Position numbers and translations under genes: made by a program. Under the pieces are notes generated by a model. The model saw nothing but the letters and a program-made list of their open reading frames with translations, ran no database searches and was not told the DNA's origin. A stretch of DNA of 55,407 nucleotides from CAMBRQ01 sp945870325 (lineage in GTDB: Bacteria; Bacillota; Clostridia; Lachnospirales; Lachnospiraceae): positions 1-55,407 of the forward strand of contig NZ_JBNPMC010000024.1 in the NCBI RefSeq assembly GCF_050313795.1, written 5' to 3'. The first letter of the stretch is position 1, and the number at the start of each line of letters is the position of its first letter. This document shows, in pieces, positions 1 to 7,410 of this stretch.

Positions 1-48
1 ATGGATGAAGAGTATTTCTTATATGCAGTTTTCAGGGTACATGGAAAA

Positions 49-82
49 AGTCCTTGCAAAAGCATTTGTAAAGGACTATAAT
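49..82 (+). promoter_or_regulatory. tRNA-Asn promoter inside an inverted repeat
   Basis: TTGCAA (54-59) and TATAAT (77-82) are separated by 17 bases, just ahead of the tRNA. AGTCCTT (49-55) and AAGGACT (71-77) form a 7-bp inverted repeat over the same stretch. The promoter reading is sound; any regulatory role of the repeat is inference. Confidence 0.6.
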
Positions 83-95
83 TGAATAGTGGTAT

Positions 96-167
96 TCCTC
101 GATAGCTCAATGGTAGAGCACACGGCTGTTAACCGTGGGGTTGTTGGTTCGAGCCCAACTCGGGGAG
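96..167 (+). tRNA. tRNA-Asn (GTT)
   Basis: A 72-nt cloverleaf can be folded by eye: acceptor TCCTCGA pairs with TCGGGGA, the anticodon stem CACGG/CCGTG encloses loop CTGTTAA with anticodon GTT at 128-130, and the T arm GTTGG/CCAAC encloses TTCGAGC. The discriminator is G and no CCA is encoded. Confidence 0.95.
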
Positions 168-250
168 TTGAAAGAAGACCTGTAGACTTGATTGTTTACA
201 GGTTTTATTTTGCCTATATGTTTAGTGCGGAAAATAAGGAGGACGATGAC

Positions 251-1480
251 ATGATTCAATTATTACTTGTGATTATTTATCTTGCTTTTATCAGCCTTGG
301 GCTTCCGGATTCGCTGCTGGGTTCCGCGTGGCCGACCATGTATGGGGAGTTAGGGGTTCCGGTATCTTATGCAGGAGTGATTTCTATGATTATCTGTATA
401 GGGACGATCATATCCAGTTTGCAGAGTGACCGTCTGACGAAGAGGCTTGGTGCAGGGAAAGTGACTGCGATCAGCGTTGGTACGACGGCGGTGGCATTAT
501 TCGGCTTTTCAATCAGCCATTCTTTCCTGGCATTGTGTTTATGGGCGATTCCATATGGGTTTGGTGCAGGAAGTGTGGATGCGGCGCTTAATAACTATGT
601 AGCGCTTCATTATGCAAGCCGGCATATGAGTTGGCTGCATTGTATGTGGGGCGTGGGGACGACGATTGGACCATATATTATGGGTGTTGCACTGACTGGC
701 GGTTATAGTTGGAATGTGGGGTATCGGTGTATCTCTGTTATGCAGGTTGCTCTTACATTTGTATTGGTGATGAGTCTGCCATTGTGGAACCGGAAGGATG
801 CGGCTGATGCAAAAGAGTCTAAGGAACAGGCATTATCGTCTGGAAAGGGGATCTCGTCTGGAAAAGAAAATGGAGATGCCAAGAAGAATTCCGCTAAAGA
901 AGAGCCGCTTTCTTTGAGTCAGATTGTAAGGATTCAGGGCGCAAAAGAAGTAATGTTTACTTTCTTCTGCTATTGTGCATTGGAATCAACTGCGGGGCTA
1001 TGGGCGAGCAGTTATCTTGTGCTGCAGTGTGGTCTATCCACAGAAAAGGCGGCAGGTCTGGCAAGTATGTTCTACATAGGGATCACAGTAGGGCGCGGGA
1101 TTAATGGCTTTCTTACATTTGGCTTGAGTGATACATCTCTGATCCGGCTTGGACAGGGAATTATTGCGTTGGGGATGCTGGCGGTGCTGGTTCCGGGTGG
1201 AACTACATTAACTTTGATTGGGCTGGTATTGATCGGATTAGGATGTGCGCCCATCTATCCATGCATCATTCATTCTACGCCTGTGCATTTTGGTGCGGAT
1301 AAATCGCAGGCAATCATTGGGGTGCAGATGGCAAGTGCATATGTTGGAAGCTGCCTGATGCCGCCGTTGTTCGGGCTGATTGCGAATCATATCAGTGTGA
1401 GACTTTTTCCGGTATATTTGCTTGTGATCTTAGTTGTGATGATGCTAATGCATGAGCGGTTGATTAGGAAGACTCAGTAG
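251..1480 (+). CDS. MFS transporter
   Basis: A 409-residue polytopic membrane protein of the major facilitator superfamily, predicted to move a small solute across the plasma membrane. The sequence shows about twelve hydrophobic segments, a GxxSDRLTKRLGAGK-like cytoplasmic loop after segment 2, and a charged lysine- and serine-rich central loop (about residues 180-220) between the two six-helix halves. The reading frame is open back into the tRNA, but the start was placed at the ATG preceded by AAGGAGG, which begins directly with the first membrane helix. The substrate cannot be told from sequence; a sugar or drug transporter is possible. It stands alone downstream of the tRNA. Confidence 0.85.
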   Translation: MIQLLLVIIYLAFISLGLPDSLLGSAWPTMYGELGVPVSYAGVISMIICIGTIISSLQSDRLTKRLGAGKVTAISVGTTAVALFGFSISHSFLALCLWAIPYGFGAGSVDAALNNYVALHYASRHMSWLHCMWGVGTTIGPYIMGVALTGGYSWNVGYRCISVMQVALTFVLVMSLPLWNRKDAADAKESKEQALSSGKGISSGKENGDAKKNSAKEEPLSLSQIVRIQGAKEVMFTFFCYCALESTAGLWASSYLVLQCGLSTEKAAGLASMFYIGITVGRGINGFLTFGLSDTSLIRLGQGIIALGMLAVLVPGGTTLTLIGLVLIGLGCAPIYPCIIHSTPVHFGADKSQAIIGVQMASAYVGSCLMPPLFGLIANHISVRLFPVYLLVILVVMMLMHERLIRKTQ

Positions 1481-1583
1481 ACTTCTGGATAAGCAGATTA
1501 AAAGGTATTTGATATATAAGCTTGTCTTGGTTTATAATGGTCATAGAACTATTCAGAAGATGTGAAGGGAGAAAGAGTTAGCC

Positions 1584-2834
1584 ATGAGTACATTTATGCC
1601 AGCTGATATATTGCTGCCACAGGTAGATTCGATGGAGAGATGGTCTGTGATTGCATGCGACCAATTTACATCACAGCCAGAATACTGGGAAGAGGTGCGT
1701 GAATATGTCGGTGATGTGCCGTCTACGCTTAATATTATCCTGCCGGAAGTACAATTAAGTGGTGATTATAGTAACCGTGTAGAGGAAATCAATCATACTA
1801 TGCGGCAGTATCTGCAGAATCGTATTTTTAAGGAGTATAGCGATGCTTACATATATGTAGAAAGAACCTTGGTGGATGGTTCGATCCGTAAGGGCGTAGT
1901 AGGTGCAGTAGATCTGGAGGAATATGATTATAATATTGGTGCGGATTCCAGCATACGTGCAACAGAGAAGACCGTTATAGAGCGGATTCCGCCTAGAAAG
2001 AAGATTCGCCAGAATGCGCCGCTTGAGCTGCCGCATATATTACTTCTCTGTGATGATGAGAAGAAGATGCTGATTGAATCGGTTACAGAGAGCAAAGAAT
2101 GCCTGCCTAAGGTGTATGATTTTGTTCTGATGGAGGATGGTGGGCGCATATCCGGATGGCTGTTACAGGGAGAGGCTGTGGAAGCGTTCAACCAGAGGCT
2201 GAAAGAGTATGAGGAAAATATGCGGGACAAATACAGGAATCTGGGTGACAGTGCGCTATTGTATGCGGTTGGCGACGGCAATCATTCTCTTGCTACGGCG
2301 AAGGCATGCTATGAGGAGTTAAAGACCAAGTATTCGAATGATGAAGTACGGGAACATCCGGCAAGATATGCATTGGTTGAACTGGAGAATATTCATGACA
2401 GTGCGCAGCAGTTTGAGGCGATCCACCGGATTATCAAAGGGACAGAACCGGAGAAGATGCTGCAGTGTATGCAGAAGGAGATCTGTGCAGAAGACGGATA
2501 TCCGGTTACCTGGTATGCAGGGAAAGACAGTGGGACTATCTGTCTGGATAGAAACAAAGGGGAGATGGCGGTTGCGGTATTGCAGTCATTTCTTGATTCA
2601 TATCTGAGCAGCCATGTCGGTGAGATTGATTATATTCACGGTGATGAGGTGTTGCGAGGGCTGGCGGATGAAGAAGGTGCGATTGGATTCTTGCTTCCGG
2701 TTATGGAGAAGGGACAATTATTTCGTGGGGTGATTACGGATGGAGTGCTGCCAAGGAAGACGTTCTCTATGGGGGATGCGAAGGAGAAGCGGTATTATCT
2801 GGAGGCAAGGAAGATTGTAGAAGTTAGGTTGTAG
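1584..2834 (+). CDS. DUF1015 family protein
   Basis: A 416-residue soluble protein matching the DUF1015 family in length and motifs. Seen: an N-terminal MPADILLPQ stretch, a WSVIACDQFTSQPEYW segment typical of the family, and the signature GDGNHS near residue 232. The family is widespread in anaerobes, often lies near serine or one-carbon metabolism genes, and has no established reaction. A ribosome site (GGGAGAAAGAG) precedes the ATG. No partner gene is adjacent, so context does not help. Confidence 0.85.
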   Translation: MSTFMPADILLPQVDSMERWSVIACDQFTSQPEYWEEVREYVGDVPSTLNIILPEVQLSGDYSNRVEEINHTMRQYLQNRIFKEYSDAYIYVERTLVDGSIRKGVVGAVDLEEYDYNIGADSSIRATEKTVIERIPPRKKIRQNAPLELPHILLLCDDEKKMLIESVTESKECLPKVYDFVLMEDGGRISGWLLQGEAVEAFNQRLKEYEENMRDKYRNLGDSALLYAVGDGNHSLATAKACYEELKTKYSNDEVREHPARYALVELENIHDSAQQFEAIHRIIKGTEPEKMLQCMQKEICAEDGYPVTWYAGKDSGTICLDRNKGEMAVAVLQSFLDSYLSSHVGEIDYIHGDEVLRGLADEEGAIGFLLPVMEKGQLFRGVITDGVLPRKTFSMGDAKEKRYYLEARKIVEVRL

Positions 2835-2857
2835 TATTGCTAAAAAGGGAAATCATG

Positions 2858-2896
2858 TGCTATTGTGTGATTTATTTCATGCAATAGCATTTTTAG
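2858..2896 (+). terminator. Rho-independent terminator after the DUF1015 gene
   Basis: TGCTATTG (2858-2865) pairs with CAATAGCA (2882-2889), followed by a T run. It separates the DUF1015 gene from the PadR unit. Confidence 0.7.
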
Positions 2897-2897
2897 G

Positions 2898-2962
2898 TTG
2901 ACAACTATCGATAACCGATATATATTGAGATATGATATATATCAATATATATCAATATATGA
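2898..2962 (+). promoter_or_regulatory. padR-unit promoter with AT-rich repeated operator
   Basis: TTGACA (2898-2903) lies 17 bases from TATATT (2921-2926). The sequence over and after the -10 box repeats ATATATATCA-type units and contains the palindrome GATATATATC. PadR regulators are often autoregulated through AT-rich palindromes, so this is the likely self-binding site (inference). Confidence 0.55.
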
Positions 2963-2986
2963 AAAAAAGAAGAAGGGGATGATTGT

Positions 2987-3310
2987 ATGACGATTGGAAG
3001 AAATTTTACTTCAGGTAACAATGCCATGTTGATATTGCAGTTGCTGTCGGAAAAAGATATGTATGGCTATGAGATGATCGAAACCTTATCAAAACGTTCT
3101 AATAATGTATTTGAACTGAAGGTGGGGACGCTCTATCCGCTGCTGCACAGCCTGGTAAGCGCAGGATATCTGGAGGACTATAGTAAAGAGGTGAACGGGA
3201 AACTTCGCAAATATTATAAGATTACTGCAAGCGGAAGATCATATCTGGAGAAAATGGTTAAGGAGTGGATCATCTATGCAGATGCTGTATCTGGTCTGGT
3301 AAGGGGGTAG
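2987..3310 (+). CDS. PadR family transcriptional regulator
   Basis: A 107-residue winged-helix repressor of the short PadR type. Seen: the typical opening LLSEKDMYGYEMIETL, followed by a GTLYPLLHSLVSAGYLE wing region and YKITASGRSYLEKM. Such proteins usually lack the C-terminal dimer domain and control a neighbouring membrane-protein or transporter gene. The next gene begins five bases after this stop, so the two are almost certainly cotranscribed and the regulator probably controls its own operon. The ligand is unknown. Confidence 0.92.
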   Translation: MTIGRNFTSGNNAMLILQLLSEKDMYGYEMIETLSKRSNNVFELKVGTLYPLLHSLVSAGYLEDYSKEVNGKLRKYYKITASGRSYLEKMVKEWIIYADAVSGLVRG

Positions 3311-3315
3311 AGGTT

Positions 3316-4080
3316 ATGAACGAAGAGAAATATTTGTTACAACTGACCAAGCAGATTCATGATACCGAAATGAGGAATGCGATTCAAGAAGAGTATGCGG
3401 CGCATATTGAAGATTATAAGGAGGTTCTCATTGAGGGTGGCATGGATGAGTTAAAAGCAGAGGAAGAAGCAGTAAGGCAGATGGGAGATCCGGTGGCAGC
3501 AGGGAGAGACATTGACCGGATCTACAGGAAGACGATTGACTGGGGAATGATCAAATGGTTTATCTTTCTTAGTGTGGTAGTGGTGTTGGCGAAATTATTC
3601 TTGCCGTTGGAAAACGGATTCATATTCAAGGGAATTCCGGCGGTAGTTAACAACGCTATCGGAGGTTTTCTGGTGATATATGGGCTGATCTTGTCCTGGG
3701 TAGAGAAGTACAATGATTGGGATTTGTTCTATTCTTATGGAAGGGACTGGTATGGAGGTTATGTTACGAATAGCGGTCTTATCCTGGCGATAGGTGTCTG
3801 GTTCCTAGGGAGAGGCGTGCAGATTACAGTGTTCTGGATCGTATTGCTGTTCGTTGTGCAGACAGTAGAGCGTGCCTGTGTGACATTGTGCAGGCATAAG
3901 AAAGAGACGGAACTGCTGTGGGAGATTGGGTTTGCGGATACGCCAATCACATATAAGGGGAAAGGTACGATTCGGAATAAGAAGATGAAGGTTGCGACGA
4001 AAGCAGAGGAGATTCCTCAGGGAGCGCCGATTATGGTGGTAGGGCTGGAGGGATTTAAGCCGATTGTGGTGCAGGTATAG
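3316..4080 (+). CDS. PadR-linked membrane protein with DUF1700/HAAS-like N-terminus
   Basis: A 254-residue protein. The first 75 residues are helical and charged, with the EEYAAHIEDYKEVLIEGG and EEEAVRQMGDP pattern of DUF1700/HAAS domains, which are typically paired with PadR regulators. Three to four hydrophobic segments follow (about residues 80-200), then a basic soluble tail. The ATG was chosen because an AGAGGT ribosome site sits just upstream of it; an earlier in-frame start would overlap the padR gene. Known HAAS/PadR pairs sense membrane or envelope state, but no specific function can be given here. Confidence 0.75.
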   Translation: MNEEKYLLQLTKQIHDTEMRNAIQEEYAAHIEDYKEVLIEGGMDELKAEEEAVRQMGDPVAAGRDIDRIYRKTIDWGMIKWFIFLSVVVVLAKLFLPLENGFIFKGIPAVVNNAIGGFLVIYGLILSWVEKYNDWDLFYSYGRDWYGGYVTNSGLILAIGVWFLGRGVQITVFWIVLLFVVQTVERACVTLCRHKKETELLWEIGFADTPITYKGKGTIRNKKMKVATKAEEIPQGAPIMVVGLEGFKPIVVQV

Positions 4081-4093
4081 GAAAGAATACGGA

Positions 4094-4123
4094 AACAGGG
4101 CAGGGAAACTTGTCCTGTTTTTA
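4094..4123 (+). terminator. Terminator of the padR unit
   Basis: An 11-bp stem (two G-T pairs) with a GAAA loop, AACAGGGCAGG against CTTGTCCTGTT, is followed by a T run. Confidence 0.75.
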
Positions 4124-4125
4124 TC

Positions 4126-4154
4126 TTGCAAATATACGCAAATATGCGTATAAT
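4126..4154 (+). promoter_or_regulatory. Promoter and putative operator of the XRE gene
   Basis: TTGCAA (4126-4131) is 17 bases from TATAAT (4149-4154). The spacer holds the inverted repeat TACGC-N6-GCGTA (4135-4150), ideally placed for repression by the HTH protein encoded downstream. The operator role is inferred from position. Confidence 0.6.
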
Positions 4155-4186
4155 AGTTAAAACAGTTTTATTTTGGAGACACTTTA

Positions 4187-4738
4187 ATGAAGGAAAATAG
4201 AATGCCAGATATAAAAAAAATACGGGAAGCAAAAGGTCTGTCCAGAAGGGAAGTGGCAGATGTCAGTGGAATTAATCTAAGATCATTGCAAGATTATGAA
4301 CAAGGGCATAAAGATATCACAAGTGCGAAAGCCGAGACAGTGTATCGGCTGAGCCTGGCACTGGGCTGCACGATGGAGGAACTAATGGGAATTAGACCGG
4401 CTTTGCCTGAGAGTGAGGGGAGATGGACTCGTAAGGGGAAAAGCCGATTATATGCGTATTCTGTTGAATTCCTAAAGTTACAGGATCGAATGAAAGCACA
4501 AGAGATCTATTCTTCAAGGCATCATGTACATGGCAGATGGGAGATTCATGGAGAGGAGTGTATTCTTGCATTCTGTTTCCGGGGTGAGATTGTAAGGATT
4601 CCTTTTGAGGCGGTATTTTCAGAGAAGACATTACCGTGGCTGGTTGATGTGGCAGAGATGAGGATGGATCATTATATTGAAGAATTATTGTTTCAGGAAA
4701 AGTATGGCAGAGGGGGAGGGAAACTTTGGGATGAATAG
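4187..4738 (+). CDS. XRE family HTH regulator
   Basis: A 183-residue DNA-binding protein. Residues 5-70 form a Cro/CI-type helix-turn-helix (KKIREAKGLSRREVADVSGI, then LRSLQDYEQG and the LALGCTMEELMGI tail). The C-terminal 110 residues are an uncharacterised mixed domain rich in charged and aromatic residues. The chosen ATG has GGAGA ten bases upstream; an ATG five codons later is possible. An inverted repeat inside its own promoter suggests autoregulation. Such genes often precede a HipA-like or other toxin partner, and what follows here looks like decayed remains of one. Confidence 0.85.
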   Translation: MKENRMPDIKKIREAKGLSRREVADVSGINLRSLQDYEQGHKDITSAKAETVYRLSLALGCTMEELMGIRPALPESEGRWTRKGKSRLYAYSVEFLKLQDRMKAQEIYSSRHHVHGRWEIHGEECILAFCFRGEIVRIPFEAVFSEKTLPWLVDVAEMRMDHYIEELLFQEKYGRGGGKLWDE

Positions 4739-4912
4739 TGTAAGAGCATATTATCTTATGCATCGGCATTTTAATAATTTTGGTGTACTTAGAAATTGTT
4801 GATGGAGGATATTGATTATAACAATCGTGGAGAAGATGTATTGGTCGGATATGGGAAGAAGATAGAATTGTTAGAAAGATTCCAGGAAGGGGAACGGCTT
4901 TGGCAAAGATAG
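4731..4912 (+). pseudogene. Two overlapping mini-ORFs, possible remnant of a toxin-like partner
   Basis: A 23-codon frame (4731-4802) starts inside the end of the XRE gene and overlaps a 36-codon frame (4802-4912) by TGATG. The first reads MNSVRAYYLMHR, reminiscent of the start of HipA-like partners of XRE genes; the second reads like a charged C-terminus (GKKIELLERFQEGERLW). I take the pair as a heavily deleted partner gene. Two genuine small proteins cannot be excluded. Confidence 0.3.
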
Positions 4913-4940
4913 CGGTGGATTAATACCGCCCGCTATCTTT
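4905..4940. terminator. Bidirectional terminator between convergent genes
   Basis: AAAGATAGCGG (4905-4915) pairs perfectly with CCGCTATCTTT (4930-4940). It lies between the forward XRE unit and the reverse kinase-like gene and can serve both. Confidence 0.7.
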
Positions 4941-4975
4941 GGTCTATACAGTTAGCCTAAAAGATACACAAAAGT

Positions 4976-5560
4976 CTAATATAATCCTGCGATAATCTCC
5001 ACGCATTTTTCAATCCCCAGAACTCCGCTGTTCAGCGTAATATGATAGTTCTGTATCGCACCCCATTTGTGATCGGTATAGAATTGATAGTAAGCGGCAC
5101 GTCTCTTATCCTTGTCTTTCAGACGTTTCTCAGGAGTAACATCGCTTTCTCCATACTGTTTTACGATACGTTCAGCACGTTTATCAAGGTCGGAATGGAT
5201 GAATACATTCAGGCAGTTGGCAGAATCCTTAAGGATATAATCTGCACATCGCCCTACGATTACGCAGGATTCTTTTTCTGCGAGTTCGAGGATTACCTTG
5301 CGCTGTGCGAACCACAGGTCATCTTGTGTGGAATGCCCGTTGAAATCCCGGTCAGAGAATGCGCTGGCAAGCCAGCCTCTGTGGGAGGAGTATTCACCGC
5401 GTTCTTTGATGTATTCTGCAGCGAAGCCGCTTTCTTCGGCAATCTTTTCAATCAGTTCGTGGTCATAGCATGGAATACCAAGTTTCGCGGCAACTTCTTT
5501 GCCGATGGTTCTTCCGCCGCTGCCGAATTCACGGCTGATGGTTATAATTCTGTGTGTCAT
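4976..5560 (-). CDS. Cytidylate kinase-like family protein
   Basis: A 194-residue P-loop protein of the cytidylate-kinase-like family (distinct from housekeeping Cmk). Seen: ITISREFGSGGRTIGK near the N-terminus supplies the nucleotide-binding loop, GIPCYDHELIEKIAEESG follows, CVIVGRCADYIL lies mid-protein, and a basic KRLKDKDKRRAAYY lid-like stretch follows. The family is assumed to phosphorylate a nucleotide or small molecule, but substrates are mostly unknown. The start overlaps the end of the MATE gene by four bases, indicating translational coupling and one transcript. The functional link with an exporter is unclear. Confidence 0.85.
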   Translation of the reverse strand: MTHRIITISREFGSGGRTIGKEVAAKLGIPCYDHELIEKIAEESGFAAEYIKERGEYSSHRGWLASAFSDRDFNGHSTQDDLWFAQRKVILELAEKESCVIVGRCADYILKDSANCLNVFIHSDLDKRAERIVKQYGESDVTPEKRLKDKDKRRAAYYQFYTDHKWGAIQNYHITLNSGVLGIEKCVEIIAGLY

Positions 5561-7032
5561 CTTGCTCCCTCCTTGTTAAGTCTGGTTGATGTGTTTATTA
5601 TTGATGTGTCGGCAGTTGTCTCAGCAGCAGATGCTTCCTGGTCTGTGCTTAGTGTCTTATATGTGTATGCAATTACGATTGCAGAGATGATGAAGGTCAA
5701 CATGTCTGATACCGGCATGGAGTACAGTACGCCATTCAGCCCGAAGAAACGTGGCAGCAGCAAAGCGAATCCAACACCGAATAATACCTCACGCACCATA
5801 GAAAGCATTGTTGAGAGGAATGCTTTTCCGATGGACTGAAGATAGATGAAGGCAGCCTTGTTGACGGTAGCCAGGACCATCATGCACAGGTAGATACGGA
5901 AGCATCTGATCGCGAATTCGGTGTAGTAACTGCTTTCGTTAGCGGCACCGAAGATACCGATCAACTGTTTTGGCAGCAGTTCTACAATCAGAAGTGCTAC
6001 AGCGCCGACGAACGCTTCTGCGATCAGAAGACGGGTCAGCAGACCTTTGGCACGGTCTTTTCTTCCGGCACCGATATTATATCCAACGATTGGGATACAG
6101 CCGGCTGCCATACCTACGGAGATGGAGATGACAATCTGGAAGAATTTCATTACGATTCCAAGGACGGCCATTGGAATCTGGGCATATTCAGTCTGGCCGA
6201 ATATCGGATCTTTTGCACCGTATTTTAACGTCATATTCTGGATTGCAGCCATGGCAGCAACTAGGGAGATCTGTGACAGGAAACTACAGATACCCAGCGG
6301 AATGTATTTCTTTACGAGTCTGCCGTGGATGCCGAAACTGCTCTTTTCAAGCTGGATTGCCTTCATGTGGCACAGGTACCAGATAGACAGTACGGCAGTC
6401 AGTATCTGACCTGCTACGGTAGCCACAGCGGCGCCCATCATCCCCCATTTGAAGATGAAGATAAAGATAGGGTCCAGGATGATGTTGGTAAATGCACCTG
6501 CAAGTGTAGAGATCATGGCGAATTTCGGGCTTCCGTCGGAACGGATAATCGGATTCATCGCCTGACCGAACATATAGAACGGTACGCCAACAGTGATCCA
6601 GAAGAAATATTCTTTGGCATGATGAAAAGTCTCATCATTGACACGTCCGCCGAATACGGTCAGGATCTGTTCCTGGAAGATCAGATAGATTGCAGTCAGT
6701 ATCAGGCTTAAGATCACACATAAAAGCACAGCGCTTCCGATACTCTTATGGGCATCTTCTTTTTTGTTGGCTCCAAGGCTGATACTTACGAAAGCACAGC
6801 ATCCGTCGCCAATCATAACGGCGATCGCCAGAGCAACAACGGTCAGTGGGAAGACGACGGTATTAGCGGCATTTCCGTAGGAACCGAGATAACTTGCGTT
6901 TGCGATGAAGATCTGGTCTACGATGTTGTAAAGGGCTGCTACCAGCAGCGAGATGATACAGGGCACTGCATATTTTTTCATCAATGCCCCAATAGGTTCT
7001 GTTTCCAAAAAAGTGTTTGATTTTTGGTTCAT
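5557..7032 (-). CDS. MATE family efflux transporter
   Basis: A 491-residue multidrug and toxic compound extrusion protein with about twelve hydrophobic helices. The N-terminus has the family pattern PIGALMKKYAVPCIISLLVAALYNIVDQIFIA, and a GYNIGAGRKDRAK motif lies in the second half. It exports cationic or amphipathic compounds using an ion gradient. The start used has AAGGAGG seven bases upstream; an ATG 20 codons earlier lacks such a site. The gene heads an operon with the kinase-like gene. Its roughly 200-nt leader contains two copies of a structured motif, the first ending as an intrinsic terminator, so expression is probably controlled by transcription attenuation. Confidence 0.9.
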   Translation of the reverse strand: MNQKSNTFLETEPIGALMKKYAVPCIISLLVAALYNIVDQIFIANASYLGSYGNAANTVVFPLTVVALAIAVMIGDGCCAFVSISLGANKKEDAHKSIGSAVLLCVILSLILTAIYLIFQEQILTVFGGRVNDETFHHAKEYFFWITVGVPFYMFGQAMNPIIRSDGSPKFAMISTLAGAFTNIILDPIFIFIFKWGMMGAAVATVAGQILTAVLSIWYLCHMKAIQLEKSSFGIHGRLVKKYIPLGICSFLSQISLVAAMAAIQNMTLKYGAKDPIFGQTEYAQIPMAVLGIVMKFFQIVISISVGMAAGCIPIVGYNIGAGRKDRAKGLLTRLLIAEAFVGAVALLIVELLPKQLIGIFGAANESSYYTEFAIRCFRIYLCMMVLATVNKAAFIYLQSIGKAFLSTMLSMVREVLFGVGFALLLPRFFGLNGVLYSMPVSDMLTFIISAIVIAYTYKTLSTDQEASAAETTADTSIINTSTRLNKEGAR

Positions 7033-7075
7033 TGGTTTTTCCTCCTTAAAATTTGAACAAATTCCTGCAATAAAT

Positions 7076-7129
7076 AAACAGCGTGACGCCAAAGAAGCTG
7101 GATTTATGCACTTTGGCTACACGCTGTTT
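7076..7129 (-). promoter_or_regulatory. Structured leader motif, gene-proximal copy
   Basis: Read on the minus strand: an outer 10-bp stem AAACAGCGTG/CACGCTGTTT, an inner 7-bp stem GCCAAAG/CTTTGGC, and an apical loop containing CATAAATCCAG. The core AGCGTGTAGC ... CRTAAATCCAG ... CACGCT is shared with the distal copy 60 bases away. It lies 44 bases upstream of the MATE start codon. Candidate aptamer or regulatory RNA; not matched by me to a named class. Confidence 0.6.
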
Positions 7130-7186
7130 TGTTCAGAGTCATGATCCTGGAGGGAATATGCCTCTGTAATGGTATATGATTGCAAT

Positions 7187-7237
7187 AAAAAAAGCGTGTG
7201 GTGTCAACTGGATTTACGCAGTTAATGCTACACGCTG
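7187..7237 (-). promoter_or_regulatory. Structured leader motif, distal copy with terminator
   Basis: On the minus strand AGCGTG pairs with CACGCT around an inner TAACTG/CAGTTG helper stem with loop CGTAAATC, and the structure is followed at once by a run of seven T. The element thus doubles as an intrinsic terminator between a TATACT-type promoter (about 7245) and the MATE gene. Two related copies in one leader recall tandem riboswitches; the ligand is unknown. Confidence 0.6.
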
Positions 7238-7410
7238 TATTAGTATAATAGCAGTTTTGGCGGGGAGAGTCAAAGGGTTTTTTATAAAAATATGGGTGCT
7301 GTATGGTTCGTGGTTGTGCAGTGGACGCAGTTCTGACCAAGCGCGAAGTGTAATGCATGTGGTAGTAAATCCATATTTTGTATGGTAGAATGGAAGGGGA
7401 GTGAATTAGG

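Noticed and set aside
89..250. N-terminal extension of the MFS gene through the tRNA-Asn
   Set aside because: The open frame merely reads through the tRNA; a clear ribosome site and the first membrane helix begin at 251.
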